Shown here: piece after piece, positions 1-8,302 of the stretch
Layout of the letters: each line of letters opens with the position of its first letter
Numbering within the stretch: position 1 is the first letter of the stretch
Source of the DNA: Oceanipulchritudo coccoides
GTDB lineage: Bacteria; Verrucomicrobiota; Verrucomicrobiia; Opitutales; Oceanipulchritudinaceae
Direction: 5' to 3'
Assembly (NCBI RefSeq): GCF_010500615.1
Contig: NZ_JAAGNX010000002.1
Coordinates: forward strand, 1,097,478-1,161,477
Length of the DNA: 64,000 bases
The notes under the pieces: model-generated
Told to the model about the DNA's origin: nothing
Database searches by the model: none
The model's input: only the letters and a program-made list of their open reading frames with translations
Position numbers and translations under genes: made by a program

Positions 1-22
1 TTCGAGACGGCCGAGTTGCTTG

Positions 23-2125
23 TTACCGTGCCGGTGCCAGAATGTAGAAGCCGTTTCCAGTGACGGGAACCTCAAGCGAGCTTGTTTCGGCATCAAGTCG
101 GATTGTGGTCATGATGGACCATGAATTTCCAGATAGATCTGGTGTGGTGAGTATATCCCAATTGTCGCCCGGAGTTCCTTCGATCTGCAGGAGTACATTG
201 CCGGCAATGAGTGAAGGATAAATGGACAGGGTGACCGGGTAAAATACCGGGCCGGTCTTCAGGATGTCCCCGAAATTCCCGACAGTCCAGAAGGAGAGTC
301 CATCGAATATCACTGAATTAAAGACATTGGTGCTCCCATCCTGACCTGTCTTGAAGGCGGGATCCCAGTTGAGACCATCCTCGGAGCTCCAGATTGACTT
401 GCTGCCCCCGCAGATGACCCAGTGGCCCTTGCCGAAGGCAACGCTTTCCAATCGAACGGGATCATCGATTCCAAAACGGATAACTTGCTCGGACCAGTCG
501 GCCATGTTGGTGGACGTGGCGACCATCCCATCTTCGCCAACCATGACCCAGCGCCCGTCCCCGTATGCAGCATCGAAATAGGATCCGGTCAATCCTGTGT
601 CTGTAATGGTCCAGTCGATACCATTGGTCGAGGTGGCGATTTGAAGGGTTGAGACGGGCACATTGTGTGCGATAAAAATGCCATTGTCGTAAGTGATATA
701 TACTCGCGACATTTTGCCATCAAACCACGGATGGTTTCTCCCGGTCCATGTCAGGCCATCCGTTGAAGTGATAACGGAACTTGTTCCACTCTGGGGAAGC
801 GCCACAAAGATACCATTACCGAAGGCAATGTCCTGGCAGTCGGTAAAGCCCTCGGGCAGGGTGGGTGTGAAGGCCCAATTGGCACCATCGATCGAGGTGG
901 TGAGCGGGATCTGGCTCGTGTTATTGCGGCTGGCAGCGACCCAGCGTCCCTGACCGAAAACAACATTGGCCAGGGTGCCTCCCGGTTGCCCGCCAAGCTG
1001 GGTTTGCCATTGCAGGCCGTCTGTTGATGTCATGATCGTTGATCCTGTCGCAACATAAAGGTCCCCGTTGAATTCAATGTCGGAGATCGTGACGTAGTTA
1101 CCCGTGAATTTCTGTTCCCAGATAGTCGTCCCGGCTTCAGAAAAATACACATTGGCCCGGCTTCCGACCATGACCCGTCCCTCTGGACTGAAGCCGATCC
1201 CATAGAAGTCGGTGGTGCTGTTACCCAACGGGAAGGTGGGGGTCCAGTTAACCGCATCTGTTGAGGTCATCAGCACTGAGCGGTCACCCACGCCCAGCCA
1301 GACGGCGTTATCCTGATCGTAGCGCACCATGTTCAGGTAAACCGGGGTCGAATCGCTGACGTTTGTCTGGGGCACGCCATTTGTTGAGCGGGTCCAGTTA
1401 ACACCATCTGGGGAAGTGGCTATGAAGACACCCCAAAACTCCGTTGTTTCATCGTAGAAATAGCCAGTAGCGACAAATTTTCCTTCTGCAAAGGTGACAT
1501 CATAGAAGTCTGTGTAGGTGGGAAAGGCTGAAGGCAGTGTTACCAGGTTCCAGGATTCCCCATCAGATGAAGTGGCAATGGATCCGTTATCCACGAGGTC
1601 AATGTCGTAAGAGGCCGCCACAAAAACACCGTTCCCATAGGCCACCCCAAAGTACCAGTTATCGTCGCCGGTATCACTGATCGTCCAGTTCTGGCCGTCC
1701 AGGGAAGTGGCCGTTGTCCCATCCTCACCCACCAGGACAGTGCGCCCGTTGCCAAAGCTCGCACTGAGCAGGCCCTTGCCGGTCCCCGTATCCCGTTTGG
1801 TCCAGATGACTCCGTCCGGGGAGGTCAGGATCTTTCCACTCCTGCTGGTCACCAGGAATTCCCCGTTCGCATACAGCAGGCCATCCAGACCGACCAATTC
1901 CGGATAAAATTCCGAATCCCAATCCGACAAATTGGTCGAGGTGGTCAATACGCCACCGACCCCAACCATGACATAGACCCCTTCCCCGTAATCCACCTTC
2001 CACAGGGTCTGGTTGTGCGGCAGTGGGTGCTGGTATTGCCAGTCGTCAATAATGCGCCCACTCAGATGCAGGGCACTGAGCAGCGTCAGGCTGATCAGGC
2101 AGAGGATGGTGGTGGAAGGGTTCAT
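23..2125 (-). CDS. Secreted Asp-box/BNR-like beta-propeller repeat protein
   Basis: A 700-residue protein with an N-terminal hydrophobic signal peptide (about residues 5-23), so probably exported. From about residue 60 to 630 it carries 12-13 copies of a motif of the form T-S-x-D-G-x-x-W, each followed by a glycine-rich strand such as 'YGNGVFVA' or 'FGNGRTVLVG'. This is the Asp-box/BNR-type blade signature of sialidase-like and photosystem-stability-factor-like propellers. The copy number suggests one large or two ordinary propellers. The last 70 residues form a different beta-rich domain ending in 'FYILAPAR'. No catalytic residues of a sialidase can be identified, so no enzymatic role is claimed; binding or surface display is possible. 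The gene is complete and diverges from the HYR-like gene. A Fur-box-like palindrome lies about 110 bases upstream. Alternative: a member of the generic WD40/YVTN/BNR-like families of unknown function. Confidence 0.85.
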   Translation of the reverse strand: MNPSTTILCLISLTLLSALHLSGRIIDDWQYQHPLPHNQTLWKVDYGEGVYVMVGVGGVLTTSTNLSDWDSEFYPELVGLDGLLYANGEFLVTSRSGKILTSPDGVIWTKRDTGTGKGLLSASFGNGRTVLVGEDGTTATSLDGQNWTISDTGDDNWYFGVAYGNGVFVAASYDIDLVDNGSIATSSDGESWNLVTLPSAFPTYTDFYDVTFAEGKFVATGYFYDETTEFWGVFIATSPDGVNWTRSTNGVPQTNVSDSTPVYLNMVRYDQDNAVWLGVGDRSVLMTSTDAVNWTPTFPLGNSTTDFYGIGFSPEGRVMVGSRANVYFSEAGTTIWEQKFTGNYVTISDIEFNGDLYVATGSTIMTSTDGLQWQTQLGGQPGGTLANVVFGQGRWVAASRNNTSQIPLTTSIDGANWAFTPTLPEGFTDCQDIAFGNGIFVALPQSGTSSVITSTDGLTWTGRNHPWFDGKMSRVYITYDNGIFIAHNVPVSTLQIATSTNGIDWTITDTGLTGSYFDAAYGDGRWVMVGEDGMVATSTNMADWSEQVIRFGIDDPVRLESVAFGKGHWVICGGSKSIWSSEDGLNWDPAFKTGQDGSTNVFNSVIFDGLSFWTVGNFGDILKTGPVFYPVTLSIYPSLIAGNVLLQIEGTPGDNWDILTTPDLSGNSWSIMTTIRLDAETSSLEVPVTGNGFYILAPAR

Positions 2126-2416
2126 GGGTGCTTTTGAGGGCCGGAATTTCCAATTCAGAGGCTTTTTGGGGCTCGTTTTCTGTAGCGGATTGTTCGCTGG
2201 AAGTCACTGATGAAATGGTGAATGACTTTATAAGATAATCATTATCAAGGGTTTATACATGTAAAGCCGTGGGCTCAATGCGCAGGATCGGGGGAATCAG
2301 AATAAGCGTGACAATCCGGTATTATTTGGTCAATAATAAGGGGTTGCTGTCAAATAAATAAGGAAAAGACCCTAATTAGTTGTCCCCTCAACTACCGATT
2401 AAAACTCCGCTCTGTT
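2126..2416. other. Divergent intergenic spacer
   Basis: An AT-rich 291-base spacer between two divergently transcribed secreted-protein genes. It must contain both promoters, but I cannot pick convincing -35/-10 pairs. The one clear element is the Fur-box-like palindrome at 2234-2246, listed separately. No small open reading frame or RNA structure stands out. Confidence 0.6.
2234..2246. promoter_or_regulatory. Fur-box-like palindrome
   Basis: The sequence GATAATCATTATC is a perfect 6-1-6 inverted repeat and is identical to the last 13 bases of the classical 19-base Fur box. Read on the minus strand, GATAATGATTATC matches the first 13 consensus positions at 12. It lies about 110 bases upstream of the propeller gene and 170 bases upstream of the HYR-like gene. 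Iron-responsive control of one or both is an inference from sequence match alone. Confidence 0.45.
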
Positions 2417-5400
2417 ATGAAAACTCCAATGGAACCCGTCTTCCGGTTCACGTGGATTCGTGAATCGCTGTCTTCACTCACCTCAACCAGACTTCCGGTC
2501 CTGCTTTGTGCGTTTCTGACAAGCTCAATGGCCCAGGTCATGGCGGCTCCCTCCGTCAACCTTGATCAAGGCCGGAATGGCCAGGCAAGTTTTCCCCTCG
2601 ATCCTGTTCACTGGGTCAATGGCAACTTGAATGCCAGCCAGTCGCACTACCTCGAGGGATATGCCATTCCCTACCGTTTGATCATGACGGACCTTCCGAC
2701 TGACGGGACGGAGATTGTCCTGACTCTGGGATATGATGTGACGCACGGTGGCAAGCATGCGTTGGACTTCCTGACGCACTACATGTGCATGGATGATCCT
2801 TCCCACATGACTTACTTTGGGCATGAGCCTGTCTCCGTTCAACCGTTGGACGGGGTGCCGTTGATTGGATCAGACCCGGCTGGGCTTAATGATACCGTCA
2901 CGGATGCAACCGTCATCCTGGTCCCGCCTGGAACGGGATCGGTCTCGTATGCATTGGACCAACCTGCTGCGGGATTTGGAGATAACCTTTGTGATAAATT
3001 CATCACCATTACCGGTGGAGAGTTCTCAAGTGATAGCGGGCCGGAATTTGCCTACTCCGATAATGATGGAGTTCCTCAGGAGGCGGATCTGGCAGCTGAT
3101 CAAGAAGAGCAGCTATTCACAGTCCGGTTCAAGGCGACCAGTCCAACTGTTGTCCTCGCGTGGGGCGGGCACATTGCCAGCCGTTACGACTGGGGAGTCG
3201 ATCCGGACGATGGCACACCGTATTCGGCGGGTGCCCTCAGCGGTTCCCCCTACCACATGCGGGTGATTGACTGGAACCTGGGTAATCTGGGAAATCAAGA
3301 CCGTTCCCTCAGTGCGGGTGCGGTCATATCGCTTGAAGAGTGTGATCTCCTCGGTCCGGAAATTGTCTGTCACAATGGGTCTCCTTATAACTTTACCGTG
3401 GTGACAGATGCCTCGACTTTCAGTTGGTCGGTCCTGGCTGGACCCGCTCCGCAATATGCGGATGCCAGTATCATCGATACAAGTCCTGATGGGAAAACCG
3501 TTACCGTGGAAACTCCCGGACCCAATGTTGGATTCTTCACGTTAATGGTAACCGTCGACGCAGGTCTGCCATCGGAAAACATTTGTGAGTATGTCGTGGA
3601 GGTACGTGCGAATCCGGAATGTTCCATTTCCGGGGAAGACGGGCCTGTTCTGGCCAATACCACCAACATCCAGTATAGCGCGCCCCCCGGAATGGATTCC
3701 TATTTCTGGAGTATCAGCGGTGATGCCACGATCGGTGGTCCTGTCGATGAAGCGACTGTCAGTGTGGATACCGGATCAACGTGTAGCGGTGCTTTCACCC
3801 TGACGCTGGAGATTTCCAAAGGTGTATGCATCTCCGTCTGTGAAAAGTCGGTCATTGTCAGCGACACAACGCCTCCTGAAGTGACTTGTCCGGGAGACAT
3901 CACGATCGAGTGCGATGAGTCGAGCGATCCTTCAAACACAGGCACGGCAACTGCCAGCGATGATTCGGGCGTTGACCCGACAGTCACCTTCTCGGACAGT
4001 GCCTCGCTTGATGATTGCGGCCTTGGAACGATCACGCGTACGTGGACAGCTGAAGATGCCTGTGGCAATACAAGCTCCTGCGAGCAGGTGATTACCATCG
4101 TAGACCTGACGGATCCAGTCATTTTGGTCAACCCGGCCGACGCAACCGTCGAGTGCGACAATATTCCTGCAGCTCCTGAAGTGACTGCCTCCGATAACTG
4201 TGACGCGGATCCGCAGGTAGGCCTGAGGGAAGTTGACGAGCGAGATCCCCTTTGCGGAACGGGCACAATCACGAGGACATGGACTGCAACCGACTGTGCA
4301 GGCAACACTGACGAGTGGGTACAAGTTCTCACTGTTGTGGACACAACCAATCCAGTCCTTTCCGGTGTGCCAGCAGACGCGACGGTTGAGTGTGACAATG
4401 TTCCTCAGCCTGCAGTCGTCACTGCCAGCGATAATTGCGATACTGACCCATTGGTCAGTTTCCAGGAAACCAACGCAGTTGATCCCGATTGTGGAACGGG
4501 AACGATCACGAGGACGTGGACGGCAAGCGACTGCTCCGGCAACATGGACAGCCTGACGCAGGTCCTCACCGTTGTTGACAACACAAATCCGGTCCTTTCT
4601 GCCAATCCGGCAGATACGACAGTTGAGTGTGACGCCATTCCTGATCCGGAAACCCTCACCGCGACCGACAATTGCGACAGCGCACCTGCTGTCAGTTTTG
4701 AGGAAGACAATCAGGTCAATCCGGATTGCGGTACGGGCACAATCACCCGGACCTGGACGGCCACCGATTGTTCAGGCAATGAGGACGTCTGGGTCCAGAC
4801 CCTGACGGTCGTCGATACGACTGATCCTATTATTCTTGTGAATCCAGCGGACGCGACGGTTGAATGCGATGACATACCCACTCCACCTGTTGTTACTGCC
4901 GGGGATAATTGTGACGTTGCTCCTGCCGTGACATTCAGGCAAGTCGACGAAATTGATCCTGACTGTGGAACGGGAACAATCACCCGTACATGGACCGCAA
5001 CCGACTGTTCCGGTAACATGGACAGCTGGGTGCAGATACTCACTGTTGTGGACAACACCAATCCGGTCCTTTCGGTCAAGCCGACCGATACCTCCGTTGA
5101 ATGTGACAACATTCCTGAGCCTCCTGTCGTGACGGCTACGGATAACTGTGATTCAGACCCCGTTGTCAGCTTCGAGGAAAGTACCGAGCTGAATACGGAA
5201 TGCGGAACGGGAACCATTACCCGCAAATGGACCGCGACGGATTGCTCCGGTAACATGGACATGTGGACGCAGACACTCACGGTTGTAGATACGACAGATC
5301 CAGAGGTTAACTGCCCGGATGATATCACGGTCGAGTGTGGAGATTCAGTTGATCCCGCGGTCACCGGCGTTGCGACAACAAGTGACAATTGTGGGGCCGA

Positions 5401-6892
5401 ATCATCCGTTGAGTACGAAGACAGTACTGATATTGACGGATGCGGCGGTACGATCATGCGTACGTGGACGGCCACGGATTGCTCGGGCAACACGAGCAGT
5501 TGTGTTCAGGTTATCACGTTGGTCGATACAACCGACCCAGTGATGGCAGTTCCAGGTGACGTCGAGATCGAATGTGATCAAGATGCCACCCAAGTGGACA
5601 CCGGCACGGCAACGGCCACCGACAACTGCGATGCTGATCCGGCTATCGAATTCAGTGATGAATCAGTATTTGACGATTGTGATTATGAAACCATTACACG
5701 GACTTGGACAGCGACCGACTGCGCCGGCAACTCGGCCAGTGGCGTCCAGGTTATCGCTGTTGTAGATACCACACCGCCGGCCATCAGTGCACCGCCTGAC
5801 GTTATTTACAGCTGTGAAGATGACCCGGACTTCGACACATCCCCTGCCAGCCTAGGAGTGGCCACGGCAGTAGATAATTGTAGCGACGATCCACTCACGG
5901 TCGATTATGTCGATGAAGTTATTGGGGATGGTCCGAGTGAGATTCGCCGTACCTGGTTTGCCACGGATTGCTCGGGTAACCTCGGGACAAGTGTCCAGAG
6001 GATCACCTGTGTGACCGGTAATGAAGTGACGGATTCATCACTCTGTATCTTTGACCGGGATCCGGAAAATGATTTCGAGCAGGATTTCCGTCTGCTCTTC
6101 ACACCTGATGTGAAGCACATTCCGGCCTACAAGATCAGTTCGACCAATCCCGGACAGTTCTTCTACAACGTCTTCTACTTGGGAGAACCCGGGGATGAGG
6201 TCAACCTGGAGATCTGTATCCCGTATCCGTTCATTACGCATGGGGCAAGTCCTGTCCATGCATATGACTGGGTCTATCTGGAAGAATGCGCTGGTTCCGT
6301 GGGCTTTGTTCCCGGAGACGCATTCCATGTCGACAAGACCCAGATCACACTGGACGACTATCTCCCGGATCCGGCTTGTGGAACACAAGTTTGCCTGATG
6401 GACGTGAGCTTCACGGTCCCGGATAGCGGCTTTGCCTATTTCAACATCCACCTTGATTACGGAATGAAGAAGACAGGCAACTATTCCCAGGATATCGACG
6501 GCAATGCCTTTGACCTTGTTACCGGTGAGATCCTTGTGGCCAATAACTGCGAGCACATCTTCTCGGTTGCAGGATCGGTTGAGGGTATGGACTCCATCTA
6601 CAACCTGAACGACTTCAAGGGCGGACCGGGTGTTGCCGGGAATGTTGTCGTGTCAGGCAGCGGGAAGCCTGTGAAGGGGGCTGTCATGGTCCTGCAAAGC
6701 CACCATGAGAGGGTCCAGTTGACAATTGAGACCGACGAGGATGGGTACTACTTCATTCCGTACGCTCGCCAAGGCAGACCCGCTGTCTATGAGCTGTGGA
6801 TGATTACCCCCTCCGGAAAATCCGTGAATCGGAATGTGCTCCTGAGAACAAACTCGTTCTCCGTTGAGGACTTCACGATTGACGGCGAGTAA
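2417..6892 (+). CDS. Secreted HYR-like repeat protein with C-terminal carboxypeptidase-regulatory-like domain
   Basis: A 1491-residue exported protein. The signal peptide spans about residues 1-43 with a likely cut after 'AQVMAA'. Residues 45-330 form an unassigned beta-rich, aspartate-rich domain, followed by two PKD/Ig-like stretches (about 330-485). Residues 485-1200 hold nine HYR-like repeats of about 78 residues with the pattern 'P-x-D-x-T-V-E-C-D' ... 'DNCD' ... 'TRTWTATDCSGN' ... 'VVDTTDP'. Each repeat keeps several cysteines, consistent with disulfides formed outside the cytoplasm. After an acidic linker there is another beta domain (1205-1395) and a carboxypeptidase-regulatory-like fold (about 1405-1490, 'GKPVKGAVMVLQ' to 'VEDFTIDGE'). 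No PEP-CTERM, LPXTG or type IX sorting tail is visible. HYR domains are usually adhesive, so a cell-surface or extracellular role is likely; the ligand is unknown. A strong terminator follows. Confidence 0.85.
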   Translation: MKTPMEPVFRFTWIRESLSSLTSTRLPVLLCAFLTSSMAQVMAAPSVNLDQGRNGQASFPLDPVHWVNGNLNASQSHYLEGYAIPYRLIMTDLPTDGTEIVLTLGYDVTHGGKHALDFLTHYMCMDDPSHMTYFGHEPVSVQPLDGVPLIGSDPAGLNDTVTDATVILVPPGTGSVSYALDQPAAGFGDNLCDKFITITGGEFSSDSGPEFAYSDNDGVPQEADLAADQEEQLFTVRFKATSPTVVLAWGGHIASRYDWGVDPDDGTPYSAGALSGSPYHMRVIDWNLGNLGNQDRSLSAGAVISLEECDLLGPEIVCHNGSPYNFTVVTDASTFSWSVLAGPAPQYADASIIDTSPDGKTVTVETPGPNVGFFTLMVTVDAGLPSENICEYVVEVRANPECSISGEDGPVLANTTNIQYSAPPGMDSYFWSISGDATIGGPVDEATVSVDTGSTCSGAFTLTLEISKGVCISVCEKSVIVSDTTPPEVTCPGDITIECDESSDPSNTGTATASDDSGVDPTVTFSDSASLDDCGLGTITRTWTAEDACGNTSSCEQVITIVDLTDPVILVNPADATVECDNIPAAPEVTASDNCDADPQVGLREVDERDPLCGTGTITRTWTATDCAGNTDEWVQVLTVVDTTNPVLSGVPADATVECDNVPQPAVVTASDNCDTDPLVSFQETNAVDPDCGTGTITRTWTASDCSGNMDSLTQVLTVVDNTNPVLSANPADTTVECDAIPDPETLTATDNCDSAPAVSFEEDNQVNPDCGTGTITRTWTATDCSGNEDVWVQTLTVVDTTDPIILVNPADATVECDDIPTPPVVTAGDNCDVAPAVTFRQVDEIDPDCGTGTITRTWTATDCSGNMDSWVQILTVVDNTNPVLSVKPTDTSVECDNIPEPPVVTATDNCDSDPVVSFEESTELNTECGTGTITRKWTATDCSGNMDMWTQTLTVVDTTDPEVNCPDDITVECGDSVDPAVTGVATTSDNCGAESSVEYEDSTDIDGCGGTIMRTWTATDCSGNTSSCVQVITLVDTTDPVMAVPGDVEIECDQDATQVDTGTATATDNCDADPAIEFSDESVFDDCDYETITRTWTATDCAGNSASGVQVIAVVDTTPPAISAPPDVIYSCEDDPDFDTSPASLGVATAVDNCSDDPLTVDYVDEVIGDGPSEIRRTWFATDCSGNLGTSVQRITCVTGNEVTDSSLCIFDRDPENDFEQDFRLLFTPDVKHIPAYKISSTNPGQFFYNVFYLGEPGDEVNLEICIPYPFITHGASPVHAYDWVYLEECAGSVGFVPGDAFHVDKTQITLDDYLPDPACGTQVCLMDVSFTVPDSGFAYFNIHLDYGMKKTGNYSQDIDGNAFDLVTGEILVANNCEHIFSVAGSVEGMDSIYNLNDFKGGPGVAGNVVVSGSGKPVKGAVMVLQSHHERVQLTIETDEDGYYFIPYARQGRPAVYELWMITPSGKSVNRNVLLRTNSFSVEDFTIDGE
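3880..6020 (+). repeat. Nine HYR-like tandem repeats (about 235 bp each)
   Basis: In-frame tandem repeats inside the HYR-like gene. Each unit ends with a TRTWTATDCSGN-like segment and a 'VVDTT(D/N)P' junction. The central units (about 4110-5300) are the most alike, and neighbouring copies share long near-identical DNA stretches, which suggests expansion by unequal recombination. The first and last units are the most diverged. Confidence 0.85.
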
Positions 6893-6917
6893 TGCGACCA
6901 ACCTGTTAAGGTATTCA

Positions 6918-6952
6918 AAGGGCCGCCCCCGAAAGAGGGCGGCCCTTGTTTA
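6918..6952. terminator. Bidirectional rho-independent terminator
   Basis: An 11-bp perfect GC-rich stem, AAGGGCCGCCC (6918-6928) pairing with GGGCGGCCCTT (6937-6947), with an 8-base loop and GTTTA after it. It lies 25 bases after the HYR-like gene and just beyond the end of the convergent TolC gene. The reverse strand also shows a T run (TTTGAAT), so it can serve both transcription units. Confidence 0.85.
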
Positions 6953-7003
6953 ATCCAAGAAGTCACCGTTCTGGGCTGGGATCAAATTGTATTCAGGAAT
7001 TTA

Positions 7004-8302
7004 CTACAACGTCCCCAGCGCACGTTCCAACCTGACAGCGGCCAGGCTGTAGTCGTGCAAGGCCTGCACCTCGTTGGTGCGTGCCTCGGTCAGGGAAAGC
7101 TGTGCTTCAAGGACTTCCAGTTGAATGGCGGAGCCGACTGAGTAGCGATCTTCAGCAAGGCTGAGAACTTCCTCCGCTTGCTCTACGACCTTGCGGCTGG
7201 ATTCAACGAGTTCCTTTGCTTCCTGGATGGAGGAGAGAGCCTGTCGAACCTCGGTGCCGACCTGCAGGTCGAGCTCGTCTCGGGCCAGTTCAGACTGGCG
7301 CAGACGGGAGCGTGCAGAAAGGACGGAGCCCTTCGTGGCCTTGGCATCCCAGATGCGCCATGATCCTTGGACGCCGACGGTCCATCCCTCAACAGTGTCA
7401 TCCAGCTCATCGGAAAAGTTTGATTTTTGGACCCCGTATCCAGCCACCAGATTGAGGTTGGGAAGATAGCCTGCCTTGGCACCCTTGACCTCTGCCTCGG
7501 ATGCCTCGATCAGTTTGTCGAGGGAGAGGAATTCAGGACGGTTTTGCTTGGCGATGGAAAGGGCCTCGGCCAGATCCATCTCCAATGGTGCATAGACCAA
7601 CTCTCCTTCAATCTCGGGATCGGTGCCTGCCGGGGCTTCAAGCCCGAGGACCTGGAGAAGGTCCACGATGGTTAGGCGGTATTGGTTCTGGGCACGGATG
7701 TAGGGTGGGCGGCCGTTTGCCAGTGCCACTTCGGCGCGCAACAGATCAAAGCGGGAAACAGATCCCGTCTCAAAGCGGTCTTCAGCCTGCTTGAGCTGCT
7801 TCTGCAACAATTCAATGGAAGCCGCGCGGACAACCACTTCCTCACGTGCGAGCAGGACGGCATACCACGACTGGTGGACAGCGAGCATCGCGTCCTGCAA
7901 AGTCTGGTTGAACTGTGCCTCGGCCGAGGACTGGGCAGCCCGGGTTCCCCTGATGGAAGAAGTGACCGCTCCACCCGTGTAGAGCGGTTGGGTTGCTTGG
8001 ATATCGGCACTCCAGGACTGCGAGTCGCCAAAAGCTGAGCCACCAAATGTCTCTAGGCGGTTTTCATCAATCCTCGAGTAGGAGGCAACCAGATCCACCG
8101 CGGGAAGGCGCCCGGCCCGGGCCGTCATTGAGCGACCTTCCGCCTCCTCCAGTTGTGCTTCCGCTTGCTGGATTGCGTAATTGTTCGCCCGGGCGAGTTG
8201 AATCACCGTCTCATAATCCAGAACCTCCGGTGAAGTGGCCGCATTCAATAATGCGATACCTGCGAAGCTTATTGCACTTAGTATTTGTAATGAAATTTTC
8301 AT
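7004..8302 (-). CDS. TolC-family outer-membrane efflux protein
   Basis: A 432-residue outer-membrane channel subunit of the efflux pump encoded just upstream. A signal peptide covers about residues 1-22. Two homologous halves of long amphipathic helices follow: 'LARANNYAIQQAEAQLEEAEGR' type helices in the first and 'LVESSRKVVEQAEEVLSLAEDR' in the second, with the conserved 'G' turn segments of the family. Length is typical (420-480). It would form the trimeric exit duct that docks with the RND/adaptor complex. Its ATG overlaps the RND stop codon by 4 bases (ATGA), so it is translationally coupled as the last gene of the marR-adaptor-RND-TolC operon. The substrate is unknown. Confidence 0.93.
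   Translation of the reverse strand: MKISLQILSAISFAGIALLNAATSPEVLDYETVIQLARANNYAIQQAEAQLEEAEGRSMTARAGRLPAVDLVASYSRIDENRLETFGGSAFGDSQSWSADIQATQPLYTGGAVTSSIRGTRAAQSSAEAQFNQTLQDAMLAVHQSWYAVLLAREEVVVRAASIELLQKQLKQAEDRFETGSVSRFDLLRAEVALANGRPPYIRAQNQYRLTIVDLLQVLGLEAPAGTDPEIEGELVYAPLEMDLAEALSIAKQNRPEFLSLDKLIEASEAEVKGAKAGYLPNLNLVAGYGVQKSNFSDELDDTVEGWTVGVQGSWRIWDAKATKGSVLSARSRLRQSELARDELDLQVGTEVRQALSSIQEAKELVESSRKVVEQAEEVLSLAEDRYSVGSAIQLEVLEAQLSLTEARTNEVQALHDYSLAAVRLERALGTL

Noticed and set aside
3700-5493. Long minus-strand frames with serine/valine-rich repeats opposite the HYR-like gene
   Set aside because: Antisense shadows of the HYR-like repeats; the repeat length matches the sense units exactly.
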